The translations under genes were made by a program, and so were the position numbers. This document shows, piece after piece, positions 24,743 through 34,224 of a stretch of DNA of 64,000 nt. Under the pieces are notes generated by a model that ran no database searches, had not been told where the DNA came from, and was given only the letters and a program-made list of their open reading frames with translations. Numbering within the stretch: the stretch's first letter is position 1; the number at the start of each line of letters is the position of its first letter. The stretch comes from Desulfobulbus alkaliphilus (GTDB taxonomy: Bacteria > Desulfobacterota > Desulfobulbia > Desulfobulbales > Desulfobulbaceae). The stretch spans positions 1 through 64,000 of the forward strand of contig NZ_JAFFQC010000020.1 of NCBI RefSeq assembly GCF_016918545.1, written 5' to 3'.

Positions 24743-25938
24743 TTCAACCGCTGGTGGGCCTGAATCCGCAGACGCAGGGCATTGAGCCGGATAAATCCGG
24801 TGGCATCGGCCTGATTGTAGACCTCGTCCTCTTCAAAGGTGGCAAAGGATTCGGAGTAGAGAGAGTTGACCGATTTCCTCCCCACGGCAATACAGTTGCC
24901 TTTGTAGAGTTTAAGACGAACCGTACCGTTGACCGTGCTCTGGGTGTCATCCATGGTCCGTTGCAGCAGTTGCATTTCCGGAGCGAACCAGAAACCGTTA
25001 TAGATGAGTTGTGAATAACGTGGCACCAGGGAATCGCGAATCTGCATGACCTCCCGGTCCATGGTGATGGTTTCCAGGTCACGGTGGGCAATCCGCAACA
25101 CCGTACCGCCGGGCGTTTCATAGACGCCGCGGGATTTCATGCCGACAAAACGGTTTTCCACGAGATCAAGGCGACCGATACCGTTGGCGCCGCCAAGGGT
25201 GTTGAGTCGGGTCATCATCTCAACGGGGCCGAGTCGCTGCCCATCCACGGCCACGGGAGTCCCCTGTTTAAAATCAATTTCGATATAGGTGGGTCGGTCA
25301 GGTGCCTTTTCCGGAGAGACGGTGAGCTTGAACATATCCTCATCCGGTTCATTCCAGGGATCTTCGAGGAGGCCACCTTCAAAGCTGATATGAAGGAGAT
25401 TTTCGTCGGAAGAATAGGGGTTTTTCCGGGTGACCGGTACAGGGATGTCGTGTTCCCGCGCAAAGGCGAGCAGTTTCTGGCGGGAATTGAGATCCCAGAT
25501 ACGCCAGGGGGCGATGATCGTTATTTTTGGGTTAAGGGCCAGGTAGCTCAATTCAAAGCGGACCTGATCATTGCCCTTGCCGGTGGCGCCATGACTGACA
25601 GCATCGGCTCCTTCCTGGGCGGCAATTCTGATCTGTTCCCTGGCAATCAACGGCCGGGCGAGTGAGGTACCCAGCAGGTACGAGCCTTCGTAAATGGCAT
25701 TGGCTCGGAATGCCGGGAAAATATAATCACGGACAAATTCTTCGCGCAGATCGGAAATGATCACCTTCTCCGCACCCGTGGCCAGCCCTTTGGCCTCCAC
25801 GGCGGTCCAGTCTTCATGTTGGCCGATATCGGCGGAGTAGGCGATGATAGGGCAGTCATATTCCCGGGCCAGCCATTTGAGGATGACCGAGGTGTCCAGA
25901 CCGCCGGAATAGGCAAGGACAATTTTCTGTACACGCAT
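24739..25938 (-). CDS. argG: Argininosuccinate synthase
   Basis: Joins citrulline and aspartate using ATP. The 399-residue protein has the N-type pyrophosphatase loop [17 protein letters not shown] at 7-23, [20 protein letters not shown] near 115-134, and [20 protein letters not shown] near 271-290, all diagnostic. Starts 47 bases after argF and is coupled to argH by overlap. Confidence 0.97.
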   Translation of the reverse strand: MRVQKIVLAYSGGLDTSVILKWLAREYDCPIIAYSADIGQHEDWTAVEAKGLATGAEKVIISDLREEFVRDYIFPAFRANAIYEGSYLLGTSLARPLIAREQIRIAAQEGADAVSHGATGKGNDQVRFELSYLALNPKITIIAPWRIWDLNSRQKLLAFAREHDIPVPVTRKNPYSSDENLLHISFEGGLLEDPWNEPDEDMFKLTVSPEKAPDRPTYIEIDFKQGTPVAVDGQRLGPVEMMTRLNTLGGANGIGRLDLVENRFVGMKSRGVYETPGGTVLRIAHRDLETITMDREVMQIRDSLVPRYSQLIYNGFWFAPEMQLLQRTMDDTQSTVNGTVRLKLYKGNCIAVGRKSVNSLYSESFATFEEDEVYNQADATGFIRLNALRLRIQAHQRLK

Positions 25939-25985
25939 TGCTGTGCTCTGAGAGAACTTCCTGTGGAGTTAGAATGTTGAGAATG

Positions 25986-26921
25986 TTATTGTATCGCACC
26001 GGCGATGAAGTGTTCCAGGATCGCCTTATGAATGTGCATTTTGTTTTCCGCCTGATCAAAGATAACGCTTTGCGGTCCTTCGAGGACCTCTTCGGTGATT
26101 TCTTCCCCCCGATGTGCCGGGAGGCAATGCAGGACCATGGCATTGTCCCTGGCTCCGGCCAGCAGGGTACTGTTCAACTGATAGGATTGAAATTGGCGCA
26201 GACGTTCTGCCTGTTCCTTCTCCTGTCCCATGGAGGCCCAGACATCGACATTGATCACGTCTGCATCCCGGATGGCCTCGACCGGATCCTCGAAAACCAG
26301 GATCGGCCTGGAACCGCGGCTTCGCGCTTTTTCCAGAATAGCCTGATCAGGGCCGAAGCCGCTTGGGCAGGCAAGGGTCAGAGGGAAATCAAGTACCGCG
26401 GCGGCTTCGATCCATGAGTTGGCCATGTTGTTGCCGTCACCGATCCAGACGGTTTTGAGGTTTTCCGGACCGCCTTTCTTTTCGATGACTGTCATCAGAT
26501 CGCTGAGGACCTGGCAGGGATGATGCAGATCCGTCAGGGCGTTAATCACCGGAACGGCAGCATAGCGGGCGAGTTCCTCAACGACATCCTGGCCAAAGGT
26601 ACGGACCACTATGGCGTCAACATAGCGGGAGAGGACCCTGGCTGTGTCTTTCAACGGCTCACCGCGTCCCAGTTGTGATTCCCTGGTCGACATGAAGGTG
26701 ACCTGTCCACCCAGGCCAAACATGGCCGCCTCAAAGGATACCCTGGTCCGGGTCGATGGCTTTTCGAAAAGCAGACAGATTGTCCGGCCGCTGAGTTGCT
26801 GATGGCGCATGCCTTGAGATCGCTCTGCTTTCAGCTGCAACGCCCGGTCGATCAGGGCGCGCAATTCTTCCCGGGAAAAATCTTCCAGTGCCAAGAGGTG
26901 GTTTTTCATAACTCGGTCCAT
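25986..26921 (-). CDS. argF: Ornithine carbamoyltransferase
   Basis: Makes citrulline from ornithine and carbamoyl phosphate. Carbamoyl-phosphate-binding FEKPSTRTRVSFEAA is near 53-67. HPCQVLSDL is near 132-140. The ornithine-site motifs are VWIGDGNNMANSWIEAA and the late HCLPAHRGEEI. 311 residues from the first ATG; a second ATG four codons on (26909) is about as plausible because neither has a strong ribosome site. Separated from mntP by 232 bases. Confidence 0.96.
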   Translation of the reverse strand: MDRVMKNHLLALEDFSREELRALIDRALQLKAERSQGMRHQQLSGRTICLLFEKPSTRTRVSFEAAMFGLGGQVTFMSTRESQLGRGEPLKDTARVLSRYVDAIVVRTFGQDVVEELARYAAVPVINALTDLHHPCQVLSDLMTVIEKKGGPENLKTVWIGDGNNMANSWIEAAAVLDFPLTLACPSGFGPDQAILEKARSRGSRPILVFEDPVEAIRDADVINVDVWASMGQEKEQAERLRQFQSYQLNSTLLAGARDNAMVLHCLPAHRGEEITEEVLEGPQSVIFDQAENKMHIHKAILEHFIAGAIQ

Positions 26922-27153
26922 ATGTTCCAGGAGCGATCATCACGGTCTTCCTTGAGTATTACGTTCTCTTCCCGTAGCAGATCGTCTTGATAAAAATGTA
27001 ATTGATACAAAAAAAACAGAACGTTTGCAAAGGGATTCATACAAGGAAGTCCAATTCCCGGGTTTGTCCAGCTGCGCAAAGGTTTCATTGCGGATAGGAC
27101 ATTCGAACACCCGCACCCGATGAGGGGTTATGGCTGTGCTGGGATGAGAGCGG
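26922..27153. other. Gap between mntP and argF
   Basis: No gene, tRNA or repeat seen; it may carry an internal promoter for argFGH. Confidence 0.4.
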
Positions 27154-27759
27154 TCAGGAAAGACCGGTCAGCAGGGAAACGACGGTGGTTCCATCATTCC
27201 ATAAAGCAGTCAGCAGGATCTTGCAACCGATGAGGATCAGCAGCACCCCGCCCGCCACTTCGATCTGTTTTCCCCACAGTGTACCGGCCCGGCTGCCCAG
27301 GAAAAGACCCGTGAGGGTGAAGCCGCCGGCCACCAGGCCAATGATCAGGGCCGGCAGCCAGATTTCCACCTCGAGCATGGCCAGGGTGAGGCCCACTGCC
27401 AAAGCATCGATGCTTGTGGCGATGGAAAGCGCCACCAGGGTGAGGCCTTTGCTGGGGTCGGCGGTATTCTTGTTGTGTTCCTGTTCAGCGGATACAGCCA
27501 GGAAGATCATCCGCCCGCCGATGATCGTCAGCAGGAGAAAAGCGAGCCAATGGCTCCAGGCTGCGACAAAGGACTGGACAGTCAAGCCGGCAAGCCAGCC
27601 GATCACCGGCATCATGGCTTGAAACAGCCCGAAATGGAACACCAGGCGAAAGCACCGGCGGAACGTCAGCGGGCGAAGGGTCGCACCTGCTGCCAGAGCC
27701 ACGGCAAAGGCATCCATAGCCAGAGCAACAGCAATGCCGAAAATGGACAGGATGTCCAT
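27154..27759 (-). CDS. mntP: Manganese efflux pump MntP
   Basis: A 201-residue inner-membrane protein of six helices that exports Mn2+. The family's duplicated acidic motifs are visible: ALAMDAFAVALAAG near 12-25, and IATSIDALAVGLTLAMLEVE near 114-133. The second half repeats the first. It sits inside the arginine cluster, 22 bases downstream of argD, which is an unusual place for it. No yybP-ykoY manganese riboswitch precedes it, so it probably depends on the arg operon promoter. Confidence 0.93.
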   Translation of the reverse strand: MDILSIFGIAVALAMDAFAVALAAGATLRPLTFRRCFRLVFHFGLFQAMMPVIGWLAGLTVQSFVAAWSHWLAFLLLTIIGGRMIFLAVSAEQEHNKNTADPSKGLTLVALSIATSIDALAVGLTLAMLEVEIWLPALIIGLVAGGFTLTGLFLGSRAGTLWGKQIEVAGGVLLILIGCKILLTALWNDGTTVVSLLTGLS

Positions 27760-27781
27760 GGGCGAGTATACTGCCGATGAC

Positions 27782-28978
27782 TCAGGTTAGCGAATCGAAA
27801 ACCAGGACGAGTTTGTCGATGAGCAGATCGATGTCCGTGGTCTCGACAATCAGCGGCGGTATGAAGCGCAGCACCCGGTTGCCGGCAAAATTGATCAGGA
27901 CTCCCTCTGCAAACAGGCGTTCCACCATGGAAAGCCCCTGTTCGATACCTTTTTCAGTCAACACCAGCCCGAGAAGCAGGCCCTGGCCGCGGACACCGGT
28001 GGCCAGGTGCGGGTAGCGGGCGGCCACCTCCTCCAGTCTGGAGATGAAGTAGCGGCTTTTTTCCTGCACCGATGGCAGGAAACCGTCGGCCAGGATAACC
28101 TGCAAGGTTGCAACCGCAGCGGCCGCGCAGACCGGATTGCCGCCAAAAGTGGAGGCATGGCTGCCGGCGATGAGGGAGGAGGCGATGCGGTTGGTGGTAA
28201 GCATGGCGCCAATGGGCAGACCATTACCCAGTGCCTTGGCAAGCGTCATGATATCCGGAGTGACCCCGGTCTGCTCGTAGGCAAACAGGGTGCCGGTACG
28301 GCCCAGACCGGTTTGCACTTCATCGAAGATCAGCAGCAGGCCATGGCGGTCACAGATGGCTCGAATCGCCTGGAGGTAGTCGGGCGCCAGAGGACGGACA
28401 CCACTTTCGCCCTGCAGCGGTTCACAGAGGATGGCGCAGGTCTGTGGGGTGATCAACGCCTCGAGCGCGTGAGGGTCGCCAAAGGGCGCGTGGATAAATC
28501 CCTGGGGCAGGGGGTCGAAGCCTTCATGAAACCGTGACTGGCCGGTGGCGGCAACAGTGGCCAGGGTACGCCCATGAAAAGATCCCTCCAGGGAGATCAC
28601 CTCGAATTTTTCCGGGACGCTGTGGATCCGTGCCAGTTTGATCGCGGCCTCGTTGGCCTCGGCGCCGGAGTTGGTGAGGAAGACCCGGTCGGCAAAACTG
28701 TGGGTCGTGAGCAACTCGGCCAGTTCGATCTGCGGCGGCATGTGGAACAGGTTGGACACATGCACCAGGGTTGCCGCCTGGCGGCATATGGCCTCGGTGA
28801 CCTTGGGATGGCAGTGGCCCAGCGAGCAGACAGCTATGCCGGCGAGAAAATCGAGGTATTCCCTGCCATCGGCATCGCGCAGCCGACAGCCGCTCCCTTG
28901 CACCATGGCAGCGGGAAACCGATTGTAGGTATTGATAAACATGTTGTTGCCCCGATCAGCCCACTCTGTATTGGTCAT
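27782..28978 (-). CDS. argD: Acetylornithine aminotransferase
   Basis: PLP enzyme converting N-acetylglutamate semialdehyde to acetylornithine. The 398-residue class-III aminotransferase has [20 protein letters not shown] near 34-53, [15 protein letters not shown] near 105-119, and [18 protein letters not shown]-binding lysine is in [18 protein letters not shown] near 245. Overlaps argB by four bases. In DAP-making bacteria ArgD often also serves as succinyl-DAP aminotransferase. Confidence 0.95.
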   Translation of the reverse strand: MTNTEWADRGNNMFINTYNRFPAAMVQGSGCRLRDADGREYLDFLAGIAVCSLGHCHPKVTEAICRQAATLVHVSNLFHMPPQIELAELLTTHSFADRVFLTNSGAEANEAAIKLARIHSVPEKFEVISLEGSFHGRTLATVAATGQSRFHEGFDPLPQGFIHAPFGDPHALEALITPQTCAILCEPLQGESGVRPLAPDYLQAIRAICDRHGLLLIFDEVQTGLGRTGTLFAYEQTGVTPDIMTLAKALGNGLPIGAMLTTNRIASSLIAGSHASTFGGNPVCAAAAVATLQVILADGFLPSVQEKSRYFISRLEEVAARYPHLATGVRGQGLLLGLVLTEKGIEQGLSMVERLFAEGVLINFAGNRVLRFIPPLIVETTDIDLLIDKLVLVFDSLT

Positions 28979-29859
28979 TTCACCAACTCCGTTCCAATGC
29001 CCTTGCGGGTAAAAATTTCCAGCAGTACGGCATGTTCCTGCCGGCCGTCAATGATATGTGCTTTGGCAACACCCCCATCGAGGGCAGCCTTGCAGCAGTT
29101 GACCTTGGGGATCATGCCGTCCCTGATAACGCCGGCTGCGATCAGGTCATCGATCTGATCCCGGTATATGGTTGAAATCAGCTCGTCATGACTGTTTCTG
29201 ACCCCTTCGACATCCGTGAGCAGAATCAGTTTGGCTGCCTGCAGTTCAGCGGCAACAGCCCCGGCCACCAGGTCAGCGTTGATATTGAACGCCTGACCAT
29301 CTTCGCCAACCCCCACCGGGGCGATAATCGGGATGAAGCCGCGTCGTTCAAGGGCGGTAAGGATATCGGGGTTGACCCGGGTGACTTCGCCGACCCGACC
29401 GATATCGATCAGCTCCGGTGGTCGGTCTTCACTGGCGACTTTGGATTTGATGGCAAGTTTTCGCGCCTGCACCAGGTCGCCATCGCGGCCGGAAAGGCCG
29501 ACCGCCTTGCCGCCGCAATGGTTGATCAGGCCGACGATTTCTTTATTGACTTTACCCACCAGAACCATTTCCACTACATCCATGGTTTCGCCGTCAGTGA
29601 CCCGCATACCTTGCACATAGCTGGGGACGATATGCATTTTTTCAAGAAAACGGTTGATTTGAGGGCCACCGCCATGGACAATAACCGGATTGATGCCGAT
29701 GTACTTCATCAGAATGATGTCAAGGGCGAATTTCCGCTTCAAGTCCTCGTCAACCATGGCATGGCCGCCGTACTTGATCACTACTGTTTTTTCTCTGAAT
29801 TCCCGCAGGTATGGCAGCGATTCAATGAGGATTTTTGCCTTGGCGACTTCTTCACGCAT
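28975..29859 (-). CDS. argB: Acetylglutamate kinase
   Basis: Phosphorylates N-acetylglutamate, the committed and usually arginine-inhibited step. The 294-residue protein has the ATP-loop [10 protein letters not shown] near 27-36, [12 protein letters not shown] near 61-72, [16 protein letters not shown] and [20 protein letters not shown]. Its N-terminal [20 protein letters not shown]-like helix is typical of arginine-sensitive hexameric enzymes. First gene of the arg/dap cluster; its promoter should lie in 29870-30000. Confidence 0.96.
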   Translation of the reverse strand: MREEVAKAKILIESLPYLREFREKTVVIKYGGHAMVDEDLKRKFALDIILMKYIGINPVIVHGGGPQINRFLEKMHIVPSYVQGMRVTDGETMDVVEMVLVGKVNKEIVGLINHCGGKAVGLSGRDGDLVQARKLAIKSKVASEDRPPELIDIGRVGEVTRVNPDILTALERRGFIPIIAPVGVGEDGQAFNINADLVAGAVAAELQAAKLILLTDVEGVRNSHDELISTIYRDQIDDLIAAGVIRDGMIPKVNCCKAALDGGVAKAHIIDGRQEHAVLLEIFTRKGIGTELVK

Positions 29860-30209
29860 GCTTGTTTCCCTGGATGATGGTCTGGTTGTCTTGTGAGTGA
29901 GTGGATACGGCTCTCAGCTCTCAGGTATTGCAGCCGGTAAACGGTCAGGTCTTGTCAACCAGCAGTCTTGTGCAGACAAATATTTATTTTACTCCTGCTT
30001 CAATTGTCTGTAAACTTTTGAATTTTGTTTGCGTATTTCACTGGTTGGTCAGGATCGAATTTCGGATCTGTCTGTGTCTTTGTGGGTGACAACCGAAAAA
30101 ATAAGCAAATCCAAGATTTTAACCATGATAGACGGCGGCTGAACAGACCCTTTGGCTTGCTGGCATGCTGCAACATTTCGCGGAGCAGGCACGGTCACTG
30201 GGCTACCTT
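29860..30209. other. Promoter-side region of the arg/dap cluster
   Basis: No gene. On the minus strand a TTGACA box is visible near 29950-29960 but without a convincing -10 partner. No attenuator or leader peptide recognised. Confidence 0.35.
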
Positions 30210-30426
30210 TCTGAATCCGTGACGGCTGGACCATTTTTTGGATATATCTTGCTGTAATCATGTTATATTTGCAACTAAACCCTTGAAAAAAACTTTCAAC
30301 AGCCGCCCTTCGGGGCATTCGTCCGCACGCCATCTTCATTGCCCGTAACCGTCCGATAAAGTGTACTTTAATCGAACGGTCACGAACAACGAAGCTGACG
30401 CACGGACGAACGTTCACGGATTCAGG
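30210..30426 (+). repeat. CCTGAATCCG palindromic element, full-length form (217 bp)
   Basis: Left end CTGAATCCGTGACGGCTGG, right end GTTCACGGATTCAGG. Contains both the left module (GGATATATCTTGCTGTAATC, CCGCCCTTCGGGGC) and the internal palindrome (GCCCGTAACCGTCCGAT against ATCGAACGGTCACGAAC). Lies between divergent argB and lptA. Confidence 0.93.
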
Positions 30427-30593
30427 TTGTGGCCTTATCTGCTCCATATTGTCTCTGAAGTAGACATTTGTGGCAAAAGGTCTTCCTGAAACGATCAGGG
30501 CCCCATCCTTGTACGGGCAGGCTCTCGCATAGAGGGTCTGTACGGGTCCTCGTGGTCTGCCCTGAGAGGGTGCACTACGCCCGTGTTAAGCTC

Positions 30594-30622
30594 TTTACAA
30601 ATGTTTGATACCGCAGTATTGT
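30594..30622 (+). promoter_or_regulatory. Candidate sigma-70 promoter for lptA
   Basis: TTTACA, 17-base spacer, TATTGT, ending 72 bases before the lptA start codon. Reasonable spacing, two mismatches in the -10 box. Confidence 0.4.
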
Positions 30623-30694
30623 AATCAATGCTTGCAAAAAACAAACCCGAAACAACAGCTGTCTTTTACTTACTGCATTTTTGAGATTATTCTT

Positions 30695-31219
30695 ATGAAG
30701 ACCTTCTTTCCCATCGTGCAAGAAACCTTTGGAAAAACTATCGTCCGCACATGTATTTTCCTGGCGATTTTCTGTATTGCGACCCCGGTTTTTTCCGAAC
30801 CGATCAACATTGAGGCAGATCGGATGATCTCCCAGGAAAACGACAACAGCGTGGTGTTTATCGGTAATGTCGATGCCCGTCAAGGCGCGCTCACCATCCG
30901 TTCGGACGAGATGACTGTATTTTACACTGAGAGCACGGGCGATGGTGGCCAGCAGGTATCCAGTCAGATGGAAAAGCTTATCTGCATCAACAATGTTCAG
31001 GTCATCCAGGACGACTGGCTTGGAACCAGCGATCGGATGGATTATTTCGCCAACGAACGTAAGGTCATCCTCTCCGGAAACGCGAAAGCCTGGCAAGGGC
31101 AGAATATGGTGTCCGGCAAGACCATAATCTACTACCTGGATGAAAAACGATCGATCGTCGAGCAGGATGAGACCACCCAGGGTCGGGTCAGGGCCGTGCT
31201 CCATCCGGATGGTAATTAA
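30695..31219 (+). CDS. lptA: LPS transport periplasmic protein LptA
   Basis: Forms the periplasmic bridge that carries lipopolysaccharide to the outer membrane. The 174-residue protein has a signal peptide (TCIFLAIFCIATPVFS) and an OstA-like beta-jellyroll: PINIEADRMISQENDNSVVF, GNVDARQGALTIRSDEM and DYFANERKVILSGNAKAWQG. The ATG at 30695 is the last in-frame start before the signal peptide; earlier codons do not look coding. lptB starts five bases downstream, as in many Gram-negative bacteria. Confidence 0.9.
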   Translation: MKTFFPIVQETFGKTIVRTCIFLAIFCIATPVFSEPINIEADRMISQENDNSVVFIGNVDARQGALTIRSDEMTVFYTESTGDGGQQVSSQMEKLICINNVQVIQDDWLGTSDRMDYFANERKVILSGNAKAWQGQNMVSGKTIIYYLDEKRSIVEQDETTQGRVRAVLHPDGN

Positions 31220-31224
31220 CAACC

Positions 31225-31956
31225 ATGACCAGCACCTCTTTTCTGGAAACCAGAGATATCGTCAAGGAGTACCGCAAGCGTCGAGTTGTTGATCAGGTCA
31301 GTCTGCGGGTGACGAATTCTTCGGTGGTGGGCCTGTTGGGGCCAAACGGTGCGGGAAAGACCACCACTTTCTATTCAATAGTCGGATTCATCCGTCCCAG
31401 CGCCGGGGCCATCTTTCTCGACGATGAGGACATTACCGAATTGCCGATTCATCAGCGGGCCGCCCGCGGCATTACCTACCTGGCGCAGGAGCCCTCGGTT
31501 TTCAAGAAATTGACGGTGGAGGAAAATATCCGCATTGTCCTTGAGTCATTGGGTTTGCCGAAAAATGAGATCACCCACCGAATCCGGGAACTCCTGGCGG
31601 AACTGAAAATCGAGTATCTTGCCGGTAACAAGGGGCACGCTCTTTCCGGAGGTGAAAGAAGGAGGGTTGAAATTATCCGGGCATTGGCGACCAGACCGCG
31701 CTTTATTCTGCTCGACGAGCCGTTTGCGGGTGTCGACCCTTTATCGGTGGCCGATCTGCAGCAGATCATTCGTGAGTTGAAGCGAAAAGGACTCGGAGTG
31801 CTTATTTCCGATCATAATGTTCGCGAGACGTTGCAGGTTTGTGATTTTGCCTACATTATGAACAATGGTCAGATTCTGACCAGCGGCGTGGCCAAGGATA
31901 TCATTGAAAGTGTTGTCGCCCGCAAAATGTATCTCGGCGACAATTTTCAAATGTGA
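31225..31956 (+). CDS. lptB: LPS export ABC transporter ATPase LptB
   Basis: Drives extraction of LPS from the inner membrane with LptF/G. Of 243 residues: Walker A GLLGPNGAGKTTTF near 36-49, signature ALSGGERRRVEI near 138-149, Walker B FILLDEPFAGVDP near 158-170, and an H-loop in VLISDHNVRETL. The unusually high conservation, including the switch helices, is typical of LptB. Immediately follows lptA and precedes rpoN, the widespread lptA-lptB-rpoN order. Confidence 0.95.
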   Translation: MTSTSFLETRDIVKEYRKRRVVDQVSLRVTNSSVVGLLGPNGAGKTTTFYSIVGFIRPSAGAIFLDDEDITELPIHQRAARGITYLAQEPSVFKKLTVEENIRIVLESLGLPKNEITHRIRELLAELKIEYLAGNKGHALSGGERRRVEIIRALATRPRFILLDEPFAGVDPLSVADLQQIIRELKRKGLGVLISDHNVRETLQVCDFAYIMNNGQILTSGVAKDIIESVVARKMYLGDNFQM

Positions 31957-32016
31957 GCGAACATGATGGCGATGCAGGGGAATTGTCTGCAAAGGCAACC
32001 GGAGCAGCGGTAGGGC

Positions 32017-33477
32017 ATGGCACTTGAACTCAAACAGAGCCTGAAGCTCGCGCAGAAATTGGTGATGACGCCCCAGTTGCGTCAGGCTATCAAATTGCTC
32101 CAACTCGGTCGCCTGGAGCTCACCGATGCTCTCCAGGCCGAAATCGAGCAAAACCCGATGCTCGAGGAGATTCCGCTTCCTCTTGAACTCCCCGGTCACC
32201 CGGATGCTCTCTCCGCTGAAGAGGTGTCAGGCATTTCGGATGAGGCCCCGGTGACCGATCGGGTCAAAGGAGATGATCCGGCCTCTGTTGCCGAAGTCAA
32301 CTGGGAAGATTACGCTAATTCTTTTGACGCTGATTTTTCCTTTGCCCATGAAACCCCGCCGGCGGACGCTCCCTCCCAGTTTGATTTTATTTCTGCAACT
32401 CCCGGACTTGCTTCGTACCTGCAATGGCAGTTGACCCACCTGGAACTGACAGAACAGGACACAGAGCTGGCGCATTTCATCATAGGGAATCTTGATGAGC
32501 ACGGTTTTTTTGATGCCGACATCAGCGATGTCTGTCGGCATTGCCAGTGCACCGAAGAGGAGGCTGAAGGTGTTTTGCGTCTGGTGCAGAGTCTCGACCC
32601 ACCCGGGATCGGTGCGCGTGATATTCGTGAATCCCTGCTGTTGCAGCTCGATCGTCTTGATTACTATGGCCTACTCCCGTATCTGATCGTTGATCAGTAC
32701 ATGTCCTTGCTTGAGGCGAGAAATTATATTCAGTTGGCCCGTGAAACCGGGGTTTCACTGAAAAAAGTGAACGAAGCCGTTGCCATTGTTCAGGAATTGA
32801 CTCCGTATCCCGGCAATGAATTCAGTAATGCCCAGACCCATTATGTGGTCCCTGATGTGTATGTGTACAAAATAGACGGTGAATTTGTCATCCAACTCAA
32901 TGCCGAGGGGCTGCCGCAACTGCGGCTTTCAGAAGAATATCAGCAATTGCTCAAGCAGAAGAGTGCCCTGACTTCGGAATCACGAGGATTTCTTCGTGAA
33001 AACAAGAGAAATGCCGAGTGGTTCATTAAATCCATCGAGCAGCGGCAGCGAACGATTTATAAAGTGATGGAGAGTCTGCTCAAATTTCAGCGTGATTTTT
33101 TTGAGCAGGGTCCCGGAGCGATGAAGCCGTTGATCCTTCGCGACGTTGCCGAGGATATAGGGATGCATGAATCCACCGTCAGCCGGGTTACGTCCAACAA
33201 ATATGTGCATACACCCCAGGGTATCTATGAGCTGAAGTATTTTTTCAGCACAGCGGTGGCTACTGCCGATGGCGATACGGTGGCAGCAGAGGCCATTAAA
33301 ACCCGGATACGGCAGCTGGTCCATAACGAGAATCCGGAGAAACCGCTCAGCGACAACAAGATATCGGAACTGCTTGCTGAGGAAAACATCAGCGTGGCCC
33401 GGAGGACGGTTGCCAAATATCGGGATCAGTTAAAAATATTGCCGGTCAAACATCGGCGTCAGGCACGGAATACCTGA
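32017..33477 (+). CDS. rpoN: RNA polymerase sigma-54 factor
   Basis: Recognises -24/-12 promoters such as the one upstream of nifH in this window. The 486-residue protein has the glutamine/leucine-rich region I (MALELKQSLKLAQKLVMTPQ), an acidic region II, the core-binding domain with GIGARDIRESLLLQL, a helix-turn-helix (ILRDVAEDIGMHESTVSRVT) and the RpoN box ARRTVAKYR near 461-469. It follows lptB by 60 bases and precedes ptsN. Confidence 0.97.
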   Translation: MALELKQSLKLAQKLVMTPQLRQAIKLLQLGRLELTDALQAEIEQNPMLEEIPLPLELPGHPDALSAEEVSGISDEAPVTDRVKGDDPASVAEVNWEDYANSFDADFSFAHETPPADAPSQFDFISATPGLASYLQWQLTHLELTEQDTELAHFIIGNLDEHGFFDADISDVCRHCQCTEEEAEGVLRLVQSLDPPGIGARDIRESLLLQLDRLDYYGLLPYLIVDQYMSLLEARNYIQLARETGVSLKKVNEAVAIVQELTPYPGNEFSNAQTHYVVPDVYVYKIDGEFVIQLNAEGLPQLRLSEEYQQLLKQKSALTSESRGFLRENKRNAEWFIKSIEQRQRTIYKVMESLLKFQRDFFEQGPGAMKPLILRDVAEDIGMHESTVSRVTSNKYVHTPQGIYELKYFFSTAVATADGDTVAAEAIKTRIRQLVHNENPEKPLSDNKISELLAEENISVARRTVAKYRDQLKILPVKHRRQARNT

Positions 33478-33486
33478 GAGCGGTTC

Positions 33487-33942
33487 ATGAATCGGCTTGA
33501 TGAACAGGCAGTCATTCTCGAGATGAAGGCGGTCGGCAAGGAAAGCGCTCTGCGGGAAATGGCAGCCCTGGCAGCAAAGCAGAGTGGCCGCTTCAGCGAA
33601 GAGGTCCTGTACAATGTACTCCTGGAGCGGGAATCGGTGGGGTCGACGGGAGTCGGAAACGGGGTGGCCATACCGCACGGAAAAATCGTCGGCCTCGAGG
33701 ATATCCTCCTGTGTTTTGGCCGCAGCAGGGCAGGGCTCAATTTTGATGCCGTGGACAACCGGCCTGTCCATCTCTTTGTCTTGCTGCTTTCGCCGGCGGA
33801 CAAGGCTGCGGAGTACCTGCGCGCCCTGGCGTGGGTGAGCAGAATTCTCAAGAAAAATGAGAACCGGCGGCAATTGCTGAACAGCAAAAGCCGGGCGGAG
33901 GTTGCGGCTTTGTTCGCCGCTTTTGCCGAAGAAGACAAATAA
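33487..33942 (+). CDS. ptsN: PTS EIIA-type protein (PtsN, nitrogen-related)
   Basis: A 151-residue regulatory phosphocarrier. The phosphorylated histidine is in the family motif STGVGNGVAIPHGKI near 50-64, and the C-terminal LSPADKAAEYLRALAWVSRI is typical of EIIA-Ntr. Nine bases downstream of rpoN, so co-transcribed; PtsN commonly links nitrogen and potassium status to sigma-54 functions. The hpf gene often found between rpoN and ptsN is missing. Confidence 0.92.
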   Translation: MNRLDEQAVILEMKAVGKESALREMAALAAKQSGRFSEEVLYNVLLERESVGSTGVGNGVAIPHGKIVGLEDILLCFGRSRAGLNFDAVDNRPVHLFVLLLSPADKAAEYLRALAWVSRILKKNENRRQLLNSKSRAEVAALFAAFAEEDK

Positions 33943-33968
33943 AGGGACCCTTCACCAGGTCATACCTT

Positions 33969-34009
33969 CCTGGATCCGTAAGCGTTCGTCCAGCCGTCAC
34001 GGACTCTGG
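33969..34009. repeat. CCTGAATCCG palindromic element, short form (41 bp)
   Basis: CCTGGATCCGTAAGCG joined to CGTCCAGCCGTCACGG and an imperfect end ACTCTGG. It is just the two ends of the full element abutted. It lies 27 bases after the ptsN stop and could act as its terminator hairpin. 34010-34220 holds no gene; a solo end (GGATTCAGG, 34221-34229) overlaps the stop codon of the next minus-strand gene. Confidence 0.85.
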
Positions 34010-34224
34010 ACCTTCTTTCTCCTGCACCCGGTGCACCTTGTTCAAAGTTCGTTTACGGGGTACCGGAGCCCGGAGCGCAGATCATCAGCCGGGGGCCAGG
34101 CAAGCATTTGTAGCATCCGGCGAGCGATCCCGGAAAAAAGACAGAACCGGCCGGCTGGCTGTCCATCGACCTGCCCGGTCAGAAAAAACAGTGAATGCAG
34201 CTTTTTTTTCGGCTTGCCGTGGAT

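Noticed and set aside
27040-27140. TTCGAA-containing segment considered as a tRNA T-arm
   Set aside because: No complementary stem around it and no acceptor or anticodon arms.
30575-31222. Minus-strand frame of 215 codons
   Set aside because: Antisense to lptA, which has a signal peptide and OstA-like motifs and matches the lptA-lptB order.
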